A DNA stretch of 64,000 nucleotides from CAZGXI01 sp964529715 (lineage in GTDB: Bacteria; Chloroflexota; Anaerolineae; Aggregatilineales; Ch27), in contig CAZGXI010000018.1 in NCBI GenBank assembly GCA_964529715.1, positions 29,371 through 93,370 on the forward strand, read 5' to 3'. The translations under genes were made by a program, and so were the position numbers. How positions within the stretch are numbered: position 1 is the first letter of the stretch; each line of letters begins with the position of its first letter. Below the pieces are notes generated by a model that worked only from the letters and a program-made list of their open reading frames with translations, was not told where the DNA came from and did no database searches. This document shows, piece after piece, positions 33,320 through 41,515 of the stretch.

Positions 33320-34435
33320 ATGAGCGATGACGAAGGCCGCGCCAGAGCCTTAAATGCAACGCTGGCCGAATTGACCAAACGCTTCGGCGATGGAACGGTG
33401 GTGCGCCTGGGGGACGCCAGCCACATGCAGGTTGATGTCATCCCCACCGGCTCGCTGGGCCTGGACATCGCCCTGGGCGTGGGCGGCATCCCGCGCGGGC
33501 GTGTGACCGAGATTTACGGCCCGGAGAGCGCCGGCAAGACCACGCTGTGCCTGCACATCATTGCCCAGGCGCAAATCCGGGGCGGCATTTGCGCTTTTGT
33601 AGACATGGAGCACGCCCTTGACCCGGCCTACGCGGAGCGTATCGGCGTGCGCATCGACGACCTGCTGGTCAGCCAGCCGGACACCGGCGAACAGGCCCTC
33701 GAAATCGCCGAGGCGCTGGTCCGCTCCGGCGCGATTGACGTGGTGGTGATCGACTCGGTGGCGGCGCTGGTCCCGCGCGCTGAGATCGAGGGCGAGATGG
33801 GTGACGCGCACGTGGGCTTGCAGGCCCGTCTGATGAGCCAGGCCCTGCGCAAGCTCAGCGGTGCCATCAAGCAGAGCAACACTGCCGTCGTCTTCACCAA
33901 CCAGCTCCGTGAGAAGGTAGGGGTGATGTTCGGCTCGCCCGAAACGACCCCCGGCGGGCGCGCCCTCAAGTTCTATTCCAGCATCCGCCTGGACATCCGG
34001 CGCGTGCAGCAGATCAAGGCCGCCAGCGAGGTCGTCGGCAACCGCACGCGCGTGCGCGTGACCAAGAATAAGGTCTCGGCTCCCTTCAAAGAAACCGAAT
34101 TCGACATCATGTTCGCCGACGGCATCAGCAAGGACGGTGAGATCGTAGACATCGCCTCAGAACTGGGCATCATCGAAAAGCGCGGCGCGTTCTTCCGCTA
34201 CAACGATGGGATGCTCGGCCAGGGGCGCGAAAACGCCAAACAGTACCTGCGCGAGAACCCCGTCCTGGCCGACGAGATCGAGGACCTGATCCGGCAGCAC
34301 TTCGGCCTGCCGCCGTTGGGCGCGGTCGTTGCCCCGCCGCCCAGGGTGGTCGAACAGCCCGCTCCCAAAGAAGGCAAGCGCAGCAAGAAGCAGGCCCCGC
34401 CGCCGGTCGAGGAAATCGAAGACCTGATGGAGTAG
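33320..34435 (+). CDS. recA: RecA recombinase
   Basis: The DNA-dependent ATPase of homologous recombination and SOS induction. The 371-aa protein has Walker A GPESAGKTT at residues 67-75, AFVDMEHALDP, Walker B VVVIDSVAALVP, the DNA-binding L1/L2 regions (EIEGEMGDAHVGLQARLMSQ; NQLREKVGVMFGSPETTPGG) and ALKFYSSIRLDIRR. The C-terminus is Pro/Lys-rich before an acidic end (EEIEDLME), as in many RecA proteins. It starts at ATG 33320 with GGACGGAGAACAGCC upstream. It is monocistronic as far as can be seen. Confidence 0.98.
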   Translation: MSDDEGRARALNATLAELTKRFGDGTVVRLGDASHMQVDVIPTGSLGLDIALGVGGIPRGRVTEIYGPESAGKTTLCLHIIAQAQIRGGICAFVDMEHALDPAYAERIGVRIDDLLVSQPDTGEQALEIAEALVRSGAIDVVVIDSVAALVPRAEIEGEMGDAHVGLQARLMSQALRKLSGAIKQSNTAVVFTNQLREKVGVMFGSPETTPGGRALKFYSSIRLDIRRVQQIKAASEVVGNRTRVRVTKNKVSAPFKETEFDIMFADGISKDGEIVDIASELGIIEKRGAFFRYNDGMLGQGRENAKQYLRENPVLADEIEDLIRQHFGLPPLGAVVAPPPRVVEQPAPKEGKRSKKQAPPPVEEIEDLME

Positions 34436-34548
34436 GGCGGCGACGCAACATTCGTTCCGGCACGGCGGACGGGCATTTGCCGCGCCGCCGTTTGCCAGAG
34501 CAGGTCCGAATGCATCTGTGGACGTTTGCAGTGGAGAGGCGGGTTCCC

Positions 34549-36348
34549 ATGACCAGACAATACATGCAGCGTTCCCTGTACCTGGTACTGCTGGCGATCC
34601 TGATCCTGGCCCTGCCCGGTCCGGTACTGGCGCAGGAAAACGCGGCGCAGGAACGCCCCACCCTCAGTGGGTCGCCGCGCTCCTTCGATACGCCCCATTT
34701 CCGCGTCCACTACACCACCAACGGCGAGGATGCCGTGCCCGCGCCCGATGCTGATGCCAACGGCGTCCCTGACTATGCGGAGTTCGTCGCGCGCACAATG
34801 GAGGAAGTCTGGCGCATCGAGGTAGACGAATTGGGGTGGTCTCCACCCCCGCCGGACGGGGACGAAGGCGGCGACGCACGCTACGATGTGTATTTGCAGG
34901 ACATCTACGGCTCCACAGCGTTCAGCGGCGACATCGCCGGCTATACTGATAACTTCGGTGGCCTGATCGGCGATAACCCCTATACTGCCGTCGTTGAGGC
35001 GCGCTCTGCCTACAGTTATCTGGTGCTGGATCACGACTACGAAGGCGGCGCGGGCCTGGGGGTTGGTCTGACGGTCGAGGACTACGTCCGCGTCACGGCG
35101 GCGCACGAGTTCCACCATGCCATCCAGTCCGGCTACGACGGCGACGAGCCATACAACTGGCTGTGGGAAGCCACCGCCAGTTGGATGGAGAGCGAGGTTT
35201 ACCCCCAGGTGGTCGATAACCTCAGCTACCTGTCCGCCGTGTTCAAAAGCCCGGATACCTGCTTGGTCGGGCCGGGCGGCGACCGCGCCGAAAACGACCT
35301 GCACTGGTACGGCATGTGGGTCTTCTTGCAGGCGCTCGACCAAACCTACGGCCACGAGTCTGTCCGCGCGCTGTGGGAACAGGCCATCACCCAGGATGGC
35401 TACGCAGCGGTGGATGCTGCGCTGGCGCTCTACAGCGATACGCTGGAGGCGGCGGTGCGACGCTATGCCGTGCGCAACCTGCTGCGCGACTACGAGCGCG
35501 AGTCGGCTTATCCTCTCCTGCGGTTGGAAGGCGCGATCCGCACGCCGGGCCTGTGGACTCCCCGCGACGGCGTGCAGAGCTTCGGCACGGATTATGTCGA
35601 ACTGATCCTGCCCGGTTATAGCGCGATAGGCATAACCGTCACCGGCGCAGACCTGGACGCGCGCGTGATCGGCGTCGCCGGGAACCGCGCCGAGGAATTC
35701 GCCCTAGAGGGCGGCACGGGCATGGTAGACCTGCGCCGCTATGAACATACCTACTTGCTGATCACTGGCCTGGCACGCGAGGGCAATACGTCAAGTTGCC
35801 AGACCGTGCCCTACACCGTCAATATCGACCCGCGCGCCTCACTCGCCGGTGAGCCGACGGCGGTCTACGACGCGGCGCGCTTCTTGCCGCCGCAGGTTGA
35901 AGGGCTGGCCGATCCCGACACCGGACAGGTCGCCGCCCCCGACCCGGCGGCGCTGGAAGCGCCTTTCGACGTGCTGGTCCCTGCCCGCACGCCAGAAGGC
36001 CACACCCTAAACGCCGCCTACACCTTGCCCGCCGCCGCCTTTGGCGCGGACGTCGAGGCGACGCTGCCCGTCGGGGAGATTGCCGTGCTGGAATACGGCG
36101 CGCCTGACGGGACATTCATCACGGTTCTACAAGGCGCGGCGGCCTGGCCCACGCTGGAGGAGTACGTTGCGGCGCGCGGGCCGCGCGTGGGCGAAACTAT
36201 GACTGCTTACAAGGGCCTCCCGGCGCTCCTGGTGCAGTCTGAGGTCTGGAACAGCATCACGCTCATGATCGGCGACCGGCTGGTGATCGTTGAGGGTAGT
36301 GCGCCGCTCAGCGCAGTCGAGGTGTTGGTGCTGGGCCTGATCCCCTGA
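34549..36348 (+). CDS. Secreted zinc metalloprotease (HEFHH, MXAN_6640-like)
   Basis: A 599-aa exported protein with a signal peptide (YLVLLAILILALPGPVLAQ). The region FDTPHFRVHYTTNGEDAVP, DANGVPDYAEFVARTMEEVW resembles the start of MXAN_6640-type putative metalloproteases. The zinc site is RVTAAHEFHHAIQSGY near residue 185, and WLWEATASWMESEV downstream supplies the probable third ligand Glu. The C-terminal 250 residues look like beta-rich accessory domains. ATG 34549 follows GGAGAGGCGGGTTCCC and places the signal peptide correctly. Substrate is unknown. It lies downstream of recA on the same strand but is separated by 113 nt. Confidence 0.78.
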   Translation: MTRQYMQRSLYLVLLAILILALPGPVLAQENAAQERPTLSGSPRSFDTPHFRVHYTTNGEDAVPAPDADANGVPDYAEFVARTMEEVWRIEVDELGWSPPPPDGDEGGDARYDVYLQDIYGSTAFSGDIAGYTDNFGGLIGDNPYTAVVEARSAYSYLVLDHDYEGGAGLGVGLTVEDYVRVTAAHEFHHAIQSGYDGDEPYNWLWEATASWMESEVYPQVVDNLSYLSAVFKSPDTCLVGPGGDRAENDLHWYGMWVFLQALDQTYGHESVRALWEQAITQDGYAAVDAALALYSDTLEAAVRRYAVRNLLRDYERESAYPLLRLEGAIRTPGLWTPRDGVQSFGTDYVELILPGYSAIGITVTGADLDARVIGVAGNRAEEFALEGGTGMVDLRRYEHTYLLITGLAREGNTSSCQTVPYTVNIDPRASLAGEPTAVYDAARFLPPQVEGLADPDTGQVAAPDPAALEAPFDVLVPARTPEGHTLNAAYTLPAAAFGADVEATLPVGEIAVLEYGAPDGTFITVLQGAAAWPTLEEYVAARGPRVGETMTAYKGLPALLVQSEVWNSITLMIGDRLVIVEGSAPLSAVEVLVLGLIP

Positions 36349-36394
36349 GCGCCGGCCCGGCGGCATCTGCGGTTCATGCCTGAAGGAGTCTCCC

Positions 36395-37492
36395 ATGCCC
36401 TACCGGATCGTGGCCTACTACTTCTCCGGGTCGAGCCAGCGCGTCCCTTACCTCGTGACCGACATCCCCGCCGAAAAGCTGACCCATGTCAACTTCGCCT
36501 TTTTCAACATCTCGCCGGACGGCCTGTGCATCGTCGGCGATCCGGCGCTCGATCTGGACTACCGCTATCCCGGCGATCCCGACGGCGAGCCGTACTATGG
36601 GCACTTCCGGCAGTTGAACCTGCTCAAGCAGCGCCACCCCCACCTGCGCACGCTGATGTCCGTCGGCGGCTGGGGCTGGTCCGGGCGCTTTTCCGACGCG
36701 GCCCTAACCGCCGAGTCGCGCGCGCGGTTTGCCCACTCCTGCCTGGAGCATCTGCGTCTCTACGGCTTCGATGGCGTGGACATCGATTGGGAGTATCCGG
36801 TGGCCGGGGGGATGCAGGGCAACGTCGAGCGCCCGGAGGATCGCCAGAACTTCACGGCGCTGTTGGCCGAACTGCGCCGCCAGCTCGACGCGCAGGGTGC
36901 GCAGGACGGGCGGCCTTACCTGCTGACCGTCGCCACGCCCGCCGGGGCGGCCAACTACCGCAACCTGGAACTGGACCGCATCCACGCTTACCTGGACTGG
37001 ATCAACCTGATGACTTACGACTTCGCCTCGTTCACGGCAGAGACGAAGTTCAACGCGCCGCTGTACGCCGAGGCCGACGGTTACGAGAGCAGCGACACGG
37101 CGGTACGCGATTACCTGGCAGCGGGCATTCCGCCGGAAAAGATTGTGCTCGGCGTGCCGTTCTACGGACGTGGCTGGGTGGGCGTCCCGCCGGACAACGA
37201 CGGCCTGCATCAGCCCTTCGACCAGGCCTGGACGGACCTGAGCGGCTACCGCGACCTGGCCCGCCGGCACATCCCCACCCTAGAGCGCCATTGGCATGTG
37301 CGGGCGCAGGTCCCCTGGCTCTATGACCGCACCGGGCAGGTCATGATCACTTACGATGACGCGGAGTCCATCGGCGTCAAGGCCGACTACGTGAAGGCGC
37401 TCCACCTGGGCGGGATGATGTTTTGGGAGATCAGCCAGGACGATGCGGACCACACCCTGCTAAACGCGATCTACACCCGGCTGCGGGGATAA
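36395..37492 (+). CDS. Glycoside hydrolase family 18 (chitinase-like)
   Basis: A TIM-barrel hydrolase of 365 aa acting on beta-1,4-GlcNAc polymers or related glycans. The N-terminal strand YRIVAYYFSGSSQ and KLTHVNFAFFNI are typical. LMSVGGWGWSGRFSDA precedes the catalytic FDGVDIDWEYP near residue 125, with the acid Glu in place. INLMTYDFAS and the terminal GGMMFWEISQDD complete the barrel. No signal peptide or binding module is seen, so it may act inside the cell or be exported by another route. The start ATG 36395 follows GAAGGAG. It lies 46 nt after the metalloprotease and may be cotranscribed with it. Confidence 0.9.
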   Translation: MPYRIVAYYFSGSSQRVPYLVTDIPAEKLTHVNFAFFNISPDGLCIVGDPALDLDYRYPGDPDGEPYYGHFRQLNLLKQRHPHLRTLMSVGGWGWSGRFSDAALTAESRARFAHSCLEHLRLYGFDGVDIDWEYPVAGGMQGNVERPEDRQNFTALLAELRRQLDAQGAQDGRPYLLTVATPAGAANYRNLELDRIHAYLDWINLMTYDFASFTAETKFNAPLYAEADGYESSDTAVRDYLAAGIPPEKIVLGVPFYGRGWVGVPPDNDGLHQPFDQAWTDLSGYRDLARRHIPTLERHWHVRAQVPWLYDRTGQVMITYDDAESIGVKADYVKALHLGGMMFWEISQDDADHTLLNAIYTRLRG

Positions 37493-37495
37493 GGT

Positions 37496-37732
37496 GTGGC
37501 AGCTCACCTGCGAGTTACGCATAAACGCGAAGCCCTGGACGAAATCAAACGTTTCCTGGCGAAAGCGGGCGTCCTGGCCGACGAGATTCGCACCAATCCC
37601 GAAACCGCTCTCAGCCTGGGCATGGCCGCCGTCGAACGCTATGAGCGCATGGGCAAATCCCCAGCGTGGATTCGCGCCCGCGTGCCGAAGGCGTTATCAG
37701 TACGACCTGGTCACGGAGCGCCCGCTGCTTGA
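37496..37732 (+). pseudogene. Short ORF, probable gene fragment
   Basis: A GTG-initiated 78-codon ORF starts 3 nt after the GH18 stop. The first 60 residues look protein-like, with helices EALDEIKRFLAKAGVLADEI and ALSLGMAAVERYERMGKSP, then AWIRARV. The last 18 residues lose that character, as if the frame were broken near 37680. The pattern faintly recalls a middle segment of phage antirepressor-type proteins, but I cannot confirm it. It is most likely a remnant cut at both ends. It could also be a small real gene. Confidence 0.35.
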
Positions 37733-37753
37733 CCGGGGTGAGCATGGTAGGGA

Positions 37754-37782
37754 ATAAAAAACCTCTCCCACAGGGAGAGGTT
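37754..37782 (-). terminator. Intrinsic terminator after the second OsmC gene
   Basis: On the minus strand AACCTCTCCC and GGGAGAGGTT form a 10-bp stem with a 3-nt loop followed by TTTTTATT. It lies 12 nt past the stop codon of the OsmC-like gene. Confidence 0.8.
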
Positions 37783-37793
37783 GAACGGACCGC

Positions 37794-38183
37794 TCATGCT
37801 GCCGCCAACACCGAGGTATGCACCTCGAACGCGGGCGGGTTTTCCAGATGCTTCTTGACCGCGCACAGTTCGGCGGAACGCACCACCGCCTCTTTGTACC
37901 GCTCCGGGAAATCGGGCGGAAGCTGGATGTCCAGTTCCACGCGGTCCACCATGTGCGTCAGCGGGTTAACGTCCATCCGCTGCACAATGCGCATCCCTTC
38001 CGTCGGCAGGCCGCGCTGACGGCAAAAGCTCAGCACATAAATCCCCGCGCAGGTGCCTATCGAAGCCAGAAACAGCCCGAACGGCGCTGGGGCCGAGCCG
38101 TCCTGGTTGGTTATGATCCGCATTCCATCCGCCGTGATCGCGTCTACGCGCGCCCCGCCGGGAAAGACGATTTCCATCTCCAT
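37794..38183 (-). CDS. OsmC-like protein
   Basis: A 129-aa OsmC-fold protein. The core has APAPFGLFLASIGTCAGIYV, LSFCRQRGLP and the C-terminal SAELCAVKKHLENPPAFEV, so both redox Cys regions are present. It belongs to a branch distinct from the OsmC at 25170 (shorter, with a Met-rich N-terminus MEMEIVFPGG). ATG 38183 is preferred to GTG 38192 on RBS spacing (AGGTGGCGCAC). It ends in a clear intrinsic terminator. Confidence 0.82.
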   Translation of the reverse strand: MEMEIVFPGGARVDAITADGMRIITNQDGSAPAPFGLFLASIGTCAGIYVLSFCRQRGLPTEGMRIVQRMDVNPLTHMVDRVELDIQLPPDFPERYKEAVVRSAELCAVKKHLENPPAFEVHTSVLAAA

Positions 38184-38274
38184 GTGCGCCACCTGTCCTC
38201 GTATCTTGAATGTCGTTTTTCTACCGCGTTAGATGCACCGGACAGGCAGAGGTTTCACCTGCGCAGACGCAGCC

Positions 38275-38856
38275 CTAACCCATCGGCGTCGGGGTCGGGA
38301 TCACGCCCAGACCGGTCGCTAGCGTGTAGAGCAGCAGTAGGCCACCTGCCCCGATCAACAGGATCAGACCGAGTACGATGAAATAGGTGGCGATCTTCAC
38401 CAGCCGCATAATCTGCCGCAGTGCCGCCCGTAGCGCGATGAACCCCGCCGCTCCCGCCGCGATGAAGAACGGAATCGTCCACCAGGGCCAATCGTTTTGC
38501 AGGATCAACACCCACACCAGCCAGAAGACCAGCCCCGCCGCGCCGCCCACCACGCCGTCTACCACCTGCCCTCGGTTCGGCATCCGCAGCAGATAGGCGG
38601 CAATGAAGGCCAGCAGCCCGGCGGTGAAGATGCCGTTGCCCAGGATCGTCAGCGCAATCGAGCGCAGGTCAAGTTGTTCGTTGTTGACGGCGGCGGTCAG
38701 CCCGGCGGTCAGGCTGGCGACGGCGATCTCGGCGGCACCCTCTGGAATTTTGCGCCGCAGTCCGTGATACAGCGCGCGCAGCAGCGCCGCAACAGGCAGC
38801 AAATATTGCCCGCCGATTTGCAACAGTTCGGTGATCGTCCGTTGGTCAATCGTCAT
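38275..38856 (-). CDS. Polytopic membrane protein of unknown function
   Basis: A 193-aa protein with about five hydrophobic helices, including SIALTILGNGIFTAGLLAFI, GAAGLVFWLVWVLI, WTIPFFIAAGAAGFIAL and FIVLGLILLIGAGGLLLLYT. It ends VIPTPTPMG. No catalytic or transport motif is recognised. Its start lies 5 nt beyond the stop of the creatininase-fold gene, so the two form a transcription unit. Confidence 0.7.
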   Translation of the reverse strand: MTIDQRTITELLQIGGQYLLPVAALLRALYHGLRRKIPEGAAEIAVASLTAGLTAAVNNEQLDLRSIALTILGNGIFTAGLLAFIAAYLLRMPNRGQVVDGVVGGAAGLVFWLVWVLILQNDWPWWTIPFFIAAGAAGFIALRAALRQIMRLVKIATYFIVLGLILLIGAGGLLLLYTLATGLGVIPTPTPMG

Positions 38857-38861
38857 CGCGG

Positions 38862-39701
38862 TTATCCTCCGGGATAAATCGGCAACAGGTCCAGGCTTTC
38901 CCCGGCCAGTGCGCGGCGGATCAACGCCGCAGTGCGGTAGGCCAGCTGTGTCATCACCGCACGGCCCAGGTCAGCCTCGGCCAGGGCCGGCGCACCGCCG
39001 AAGTAGCCCGGCCAATCGTCTGCCTGGCGGATGCTCTCCTCCGGCACGCCGTCCAGCGAGGCGTAGTTGCGCGCCACCAGATTGGCGTCCAGCGCCAGCA
39101 TGATCGCGGTCGCGGCAATCCCGCCGTGAGCGGGCATACTCAGGGCTTCTTGTTCCACCGGCGAAATGCGCCGCCGGGTCAGGGTGCGCAGATCGGGGGC
39201 GGCGTTGGCCTCGGCCCCGGCATAAAGGTAAGAGAAGGTGTCCACTGCCAGCAGATTCGGGTAGCGCGTGGTCACGTCCTTCAAAGCGCGCTGGATCGCG
39301 CGGCAGTATTCTGGACCGGGATGAAAACCTACACTGAACAGCCAGCGAAAGCGATTGCGCAACACACCTATCGCCAGGTCGGTCACGACAGCCTGGAGCG
39401 TCTCCGGGCGCAGTACCAAACTGCTGCTGAGCGGGAACAGGTCAGGCCGCCGTTGGTCCGGCGAATCGGCCCCGTAAGGCAGCAAGGGCAAGATGACGAC
39501 CGCACGCTGACGGTCGGTCATGGTCAGCAGGTCAGCGACCTCCAGCGTGATGCGGCGCACGGCGAAGCTGGTCGTGCCGTGCGGCAGGTGCGGGCCGTGC
39601 TGCTGGGTGTGGCCCAGCGGCAGCAGCACTATCGCGCGCTCACGGTCGAGCGCCGCCAACTGGCTGTTGTTCAGCCGTTCCCATTCATAAACGCGATCCA
39701 C
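38862..39701 (-). CDS. Creatininase-fold amidohydrolase-like protein, metal site degenerate
   Basis: A 279-aa protein of the creatininase/MftE family by overall pattern: LPLGHTQQHGPHLPHGT, VVILPLLPYGADSPDQ, SLVLRPETLQAVVTDLA and a later HGGIAAT. Active members use EQHGPHLP...TD and HAGE-type motifs to bind metals. Here the first Glu is Gln, the Asp after LPxGT is Thr, and the acidic residue after HGG is missing, while the His residues remain. Catalysis is therefore doubtful. The start GTG 39701 follows AAGGAAAAAGGTT; another GTG at 39764 would be 21 codons longer. It is cotranscribed with the membrane protein downstream. Confidence 0.75.
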   Translation of the reverse strand: MDRVYEWERLNNSQLAALDRERAIVLLPLGHTQQHGPHLPHGTTSFAVRRITLEVADLLTMTDRQRAVVILPLLPYGADSPDQRRPDLFPLSSSLVLRPETLQAVVTDLAIGVLRNRFRWLFSVGFHPGPEYCRAIQRALKDVTTRYPNLLAVDTFSYLYAGAEANAAPDLRTLTRRRISPVEQEALSMPAHGGIAATAIMLALDANLVARNYASLDGVPEESIRQADDWPGYFGGAPALAEADLGRAVMTQLAYRTAALIRRALAGESLDLLPIYPGG

Positions 39702-39787
39702 AACCTTTTTCCTTCGTGTGTTGCTCCGCACAAGCGCACATTTCAGGGTAACATAGTTATGCACAGAACGAAAGAGGAAGGCCAGCT

Positions 39788-40330
39788 ATGCCGTTTCATG
39801 TGGGAGTCTTCGGTAACGGCGCGGTGTATCTCACGCCGCCTGCCAATGTGCCGGACGGGACGCGCGCTTACGTCTATATTCTGGCGGGCGAGGACCCGGT
39901 GTCGTTCTACCGCCGCCTGGTGCTGATCGAGCCGGAGGATGCCCGGCTGTACCTGCAACTTGGCCTGGCCCAACTGGAAGCGGGCCGTCTGGCCGACGCT
40001 GAGGCGGCCTTCCAGCGGGCCATCTCGCTCGACTTCGGCTTTGCCGACGCCCATCTGGCGCTGGGGCGCTGCTACGAGCAGCAGGGCCAGCTTGATTCCG
40101 CGCTGTTGGCTTACCGCAAGGCTGCTGACCTGGCGCCGGATGACGCCGCCGCACAGCGCCATCGCATCACGGCGCTGCTGCGCCTGGACCGTGCCGACGA
40201 GGCGCTGGCTGCGTTGGAGGGGGCGCTGCGGGCCGCGCCCCGACTGCGCGCCTGGGTCGAATCCGACACCGCGCTGGCCTCCCTGCGCGCCGATCCCCGC
40301 TGGAAAGCAGTATTCGGTTCGGAGGAATAG
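39788..40330 (+). CDS. TPR-repeat protein
   Basis: A 180-aa protein. After a 45-residue N-terminal part (MPFHVGVFGNGAVYLTPPAN) three to four tetratricopeptide repeats follow: ARLYLQLGLAQLEAGRLADA, EAAFQRAISLDFGFADAHLA, LGRCYEQQGQLDSALLAYRK and AADLAPDDAAAQ. It is a probable protein-interaction adaptor in the cytoplasm. It lies 33 nt upstream of an MBL-fold hydrolase on the same strand and may be cotranscribed with it. No specific partner is evident. Confidence 0.8.
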   Translation: MPFHVGVFGNGAVYLTPPANVPDGTRAYVYILAGEDPVSFYRRLVLIEPEDARLYLQLGLAQLEAGRLADAEAAFQRAISLDFGFADAHLALGRCYEQQGQLDSALLAYRKAADLAPDDAAAQRHRITALLRLDRADEALAALEGALRAAPRLRAWVESDTALASLRADPRWKAVFGSEE

Positions 40331-40363
40331 CCGCACGCCGGTTTTCGACTAGGGGGGGAGATA

Positions 40364-41245
40364 ATGCCTCAGCAGGTGATTCACCTAACGCCTGACTTGT
40401 GGGTGTTTCAGAGTGAGATATACCAGACCAATAGCGGTGTCTGGCTGCGCGACGGTGGGGCCTGTCTGGTCGATCCAGGCGTGTTGCCGGATGAGATCGA
40501 GCGCATTGCGACTTTTCTAGAAGCGCAAGAAGCGATCCCGCGCTGGCTGGCGATCACGCATGGCCACTGGGATCACGTGCTGGGCGTGCAACGCTTTCCC
40601 AACGTCAACGTGGCGGTCCATGCCGCTTATCCGTCGGTGGTGGCGCGACGCGGGCCGGGCATTCAGCGTTTCCTGGCCCGCTGGTACGCCGAGGCTGGTC
40701 TCTCGCGTGAGGGGCCGTTCGAGATGCCCCAGGCAGATCTGCTGTTTGAAGGGACGCTGGTGCTGCGTTTCGGCGGCGAAACGCTCCAGGTCATCCACGC
40801 GCCCGGCCACGCCCCCGATCACGCGGTGCTCTATCAGCCGGAAGTGGGCATCCTGTGGGCGGGAGACATGCTGAGCGACAGCGAAATTCCCTACGTTATG
40901 GACTCACTGTTGGCTTACGAACACACCCTCGCGGCCCTGGCCGAACGGCGGATTCACGCCCTGGTACCAGGGCACGGCGCGCCCACCACCGACGTGGCAG
41001 AAATCCAGGCCCGCTTGAGCAGAGATCAGGGCTACCTGGCCGGACTGCGCGCCGGGGTCGCGGAGGGCATTCGTCGGCGGTTGCCAATCGAGGAGATCGT
41101 CGCGCGTTGCGCCGACTTGGCCCGTCCTTATCCCGACAGCCAGGACACTCATGCTCTCAACGTCGAAAGCGCCTGGCTGGAGATTGGCGGCTTCTCGGCT
41201 ACCCATCCGCTTGGCTGGGAGCGCGCCTGGAAGCAGATGTTCTGA
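40364..41245 (+). CDS. MBL-fold metallo-hydrolase
   Basis: A 293-aa metallo-beta-lactamase-fold hydrolase with the metal-binding motif AITHGHWDHVLG (HxHxDH) near residue 64, GHAPDHAVLY (next His), LWAGDML (bridging Asp) and LVPGHGAPTTD (last His). All canonical ligands are present. Glyoxalase II, lactonases and many other esterases share this signature, so substrate is open. The C-terminal 60 residues (LSRDQGYLAGLRAGVAEGIR) are helical, as in several thioesterase-like members. The start follows GGGGGGAGATA. Confidence 0.88.
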   Translation: MPQQVIHLTPDLWVFQSEIYQTNSGVWLRDGGACLVDPGVLPDEIERIATFLEAQEAIPRWLAITHGHWDHVLGVQRFPNVNVAVHAAYPSVVARRGPGIQRFLARWYAEAGLSREGPFEMPQADLLFEGTLVLRFGGETLQVIHAPGHAPDHAVLYQPEVGILWAGDMLSDSEIPYVMDSLLAYEHTLAALAERRIHALVPGHGAPTTDVAEIQARLSRDQGYLAGLRAGVAEGIRRRLPIEEIVARCADLARPYPDSQDTHALNVESAWLEIGGFSATHPLGWERAWKQMF

Positions 41246-41515
41246 CCCCACCTGGACGGCTTCTTACACGCAGGAGATACAAAGCGGCGCGACATTCCTG
41301 TGCGCTCTTTGCGGTTTGGGTTTGCTGACTGCCGCCTGACAGTTGGCCCGCGCGCCGTCAGGCAGATTTGAGCGAAGCATCAGGTTTCCGCCCGGTTTTG
41401 TAAGGTCAGCGTCCTGCAAAACAGGTAAGATGGTGAGATAATATAAGCATAAGCCAATGGGGATTGTTCCTCGCTTCTCAATTCCACAGGGTCAAGAGTT
41501 ATTGGAGGTGTTGCC

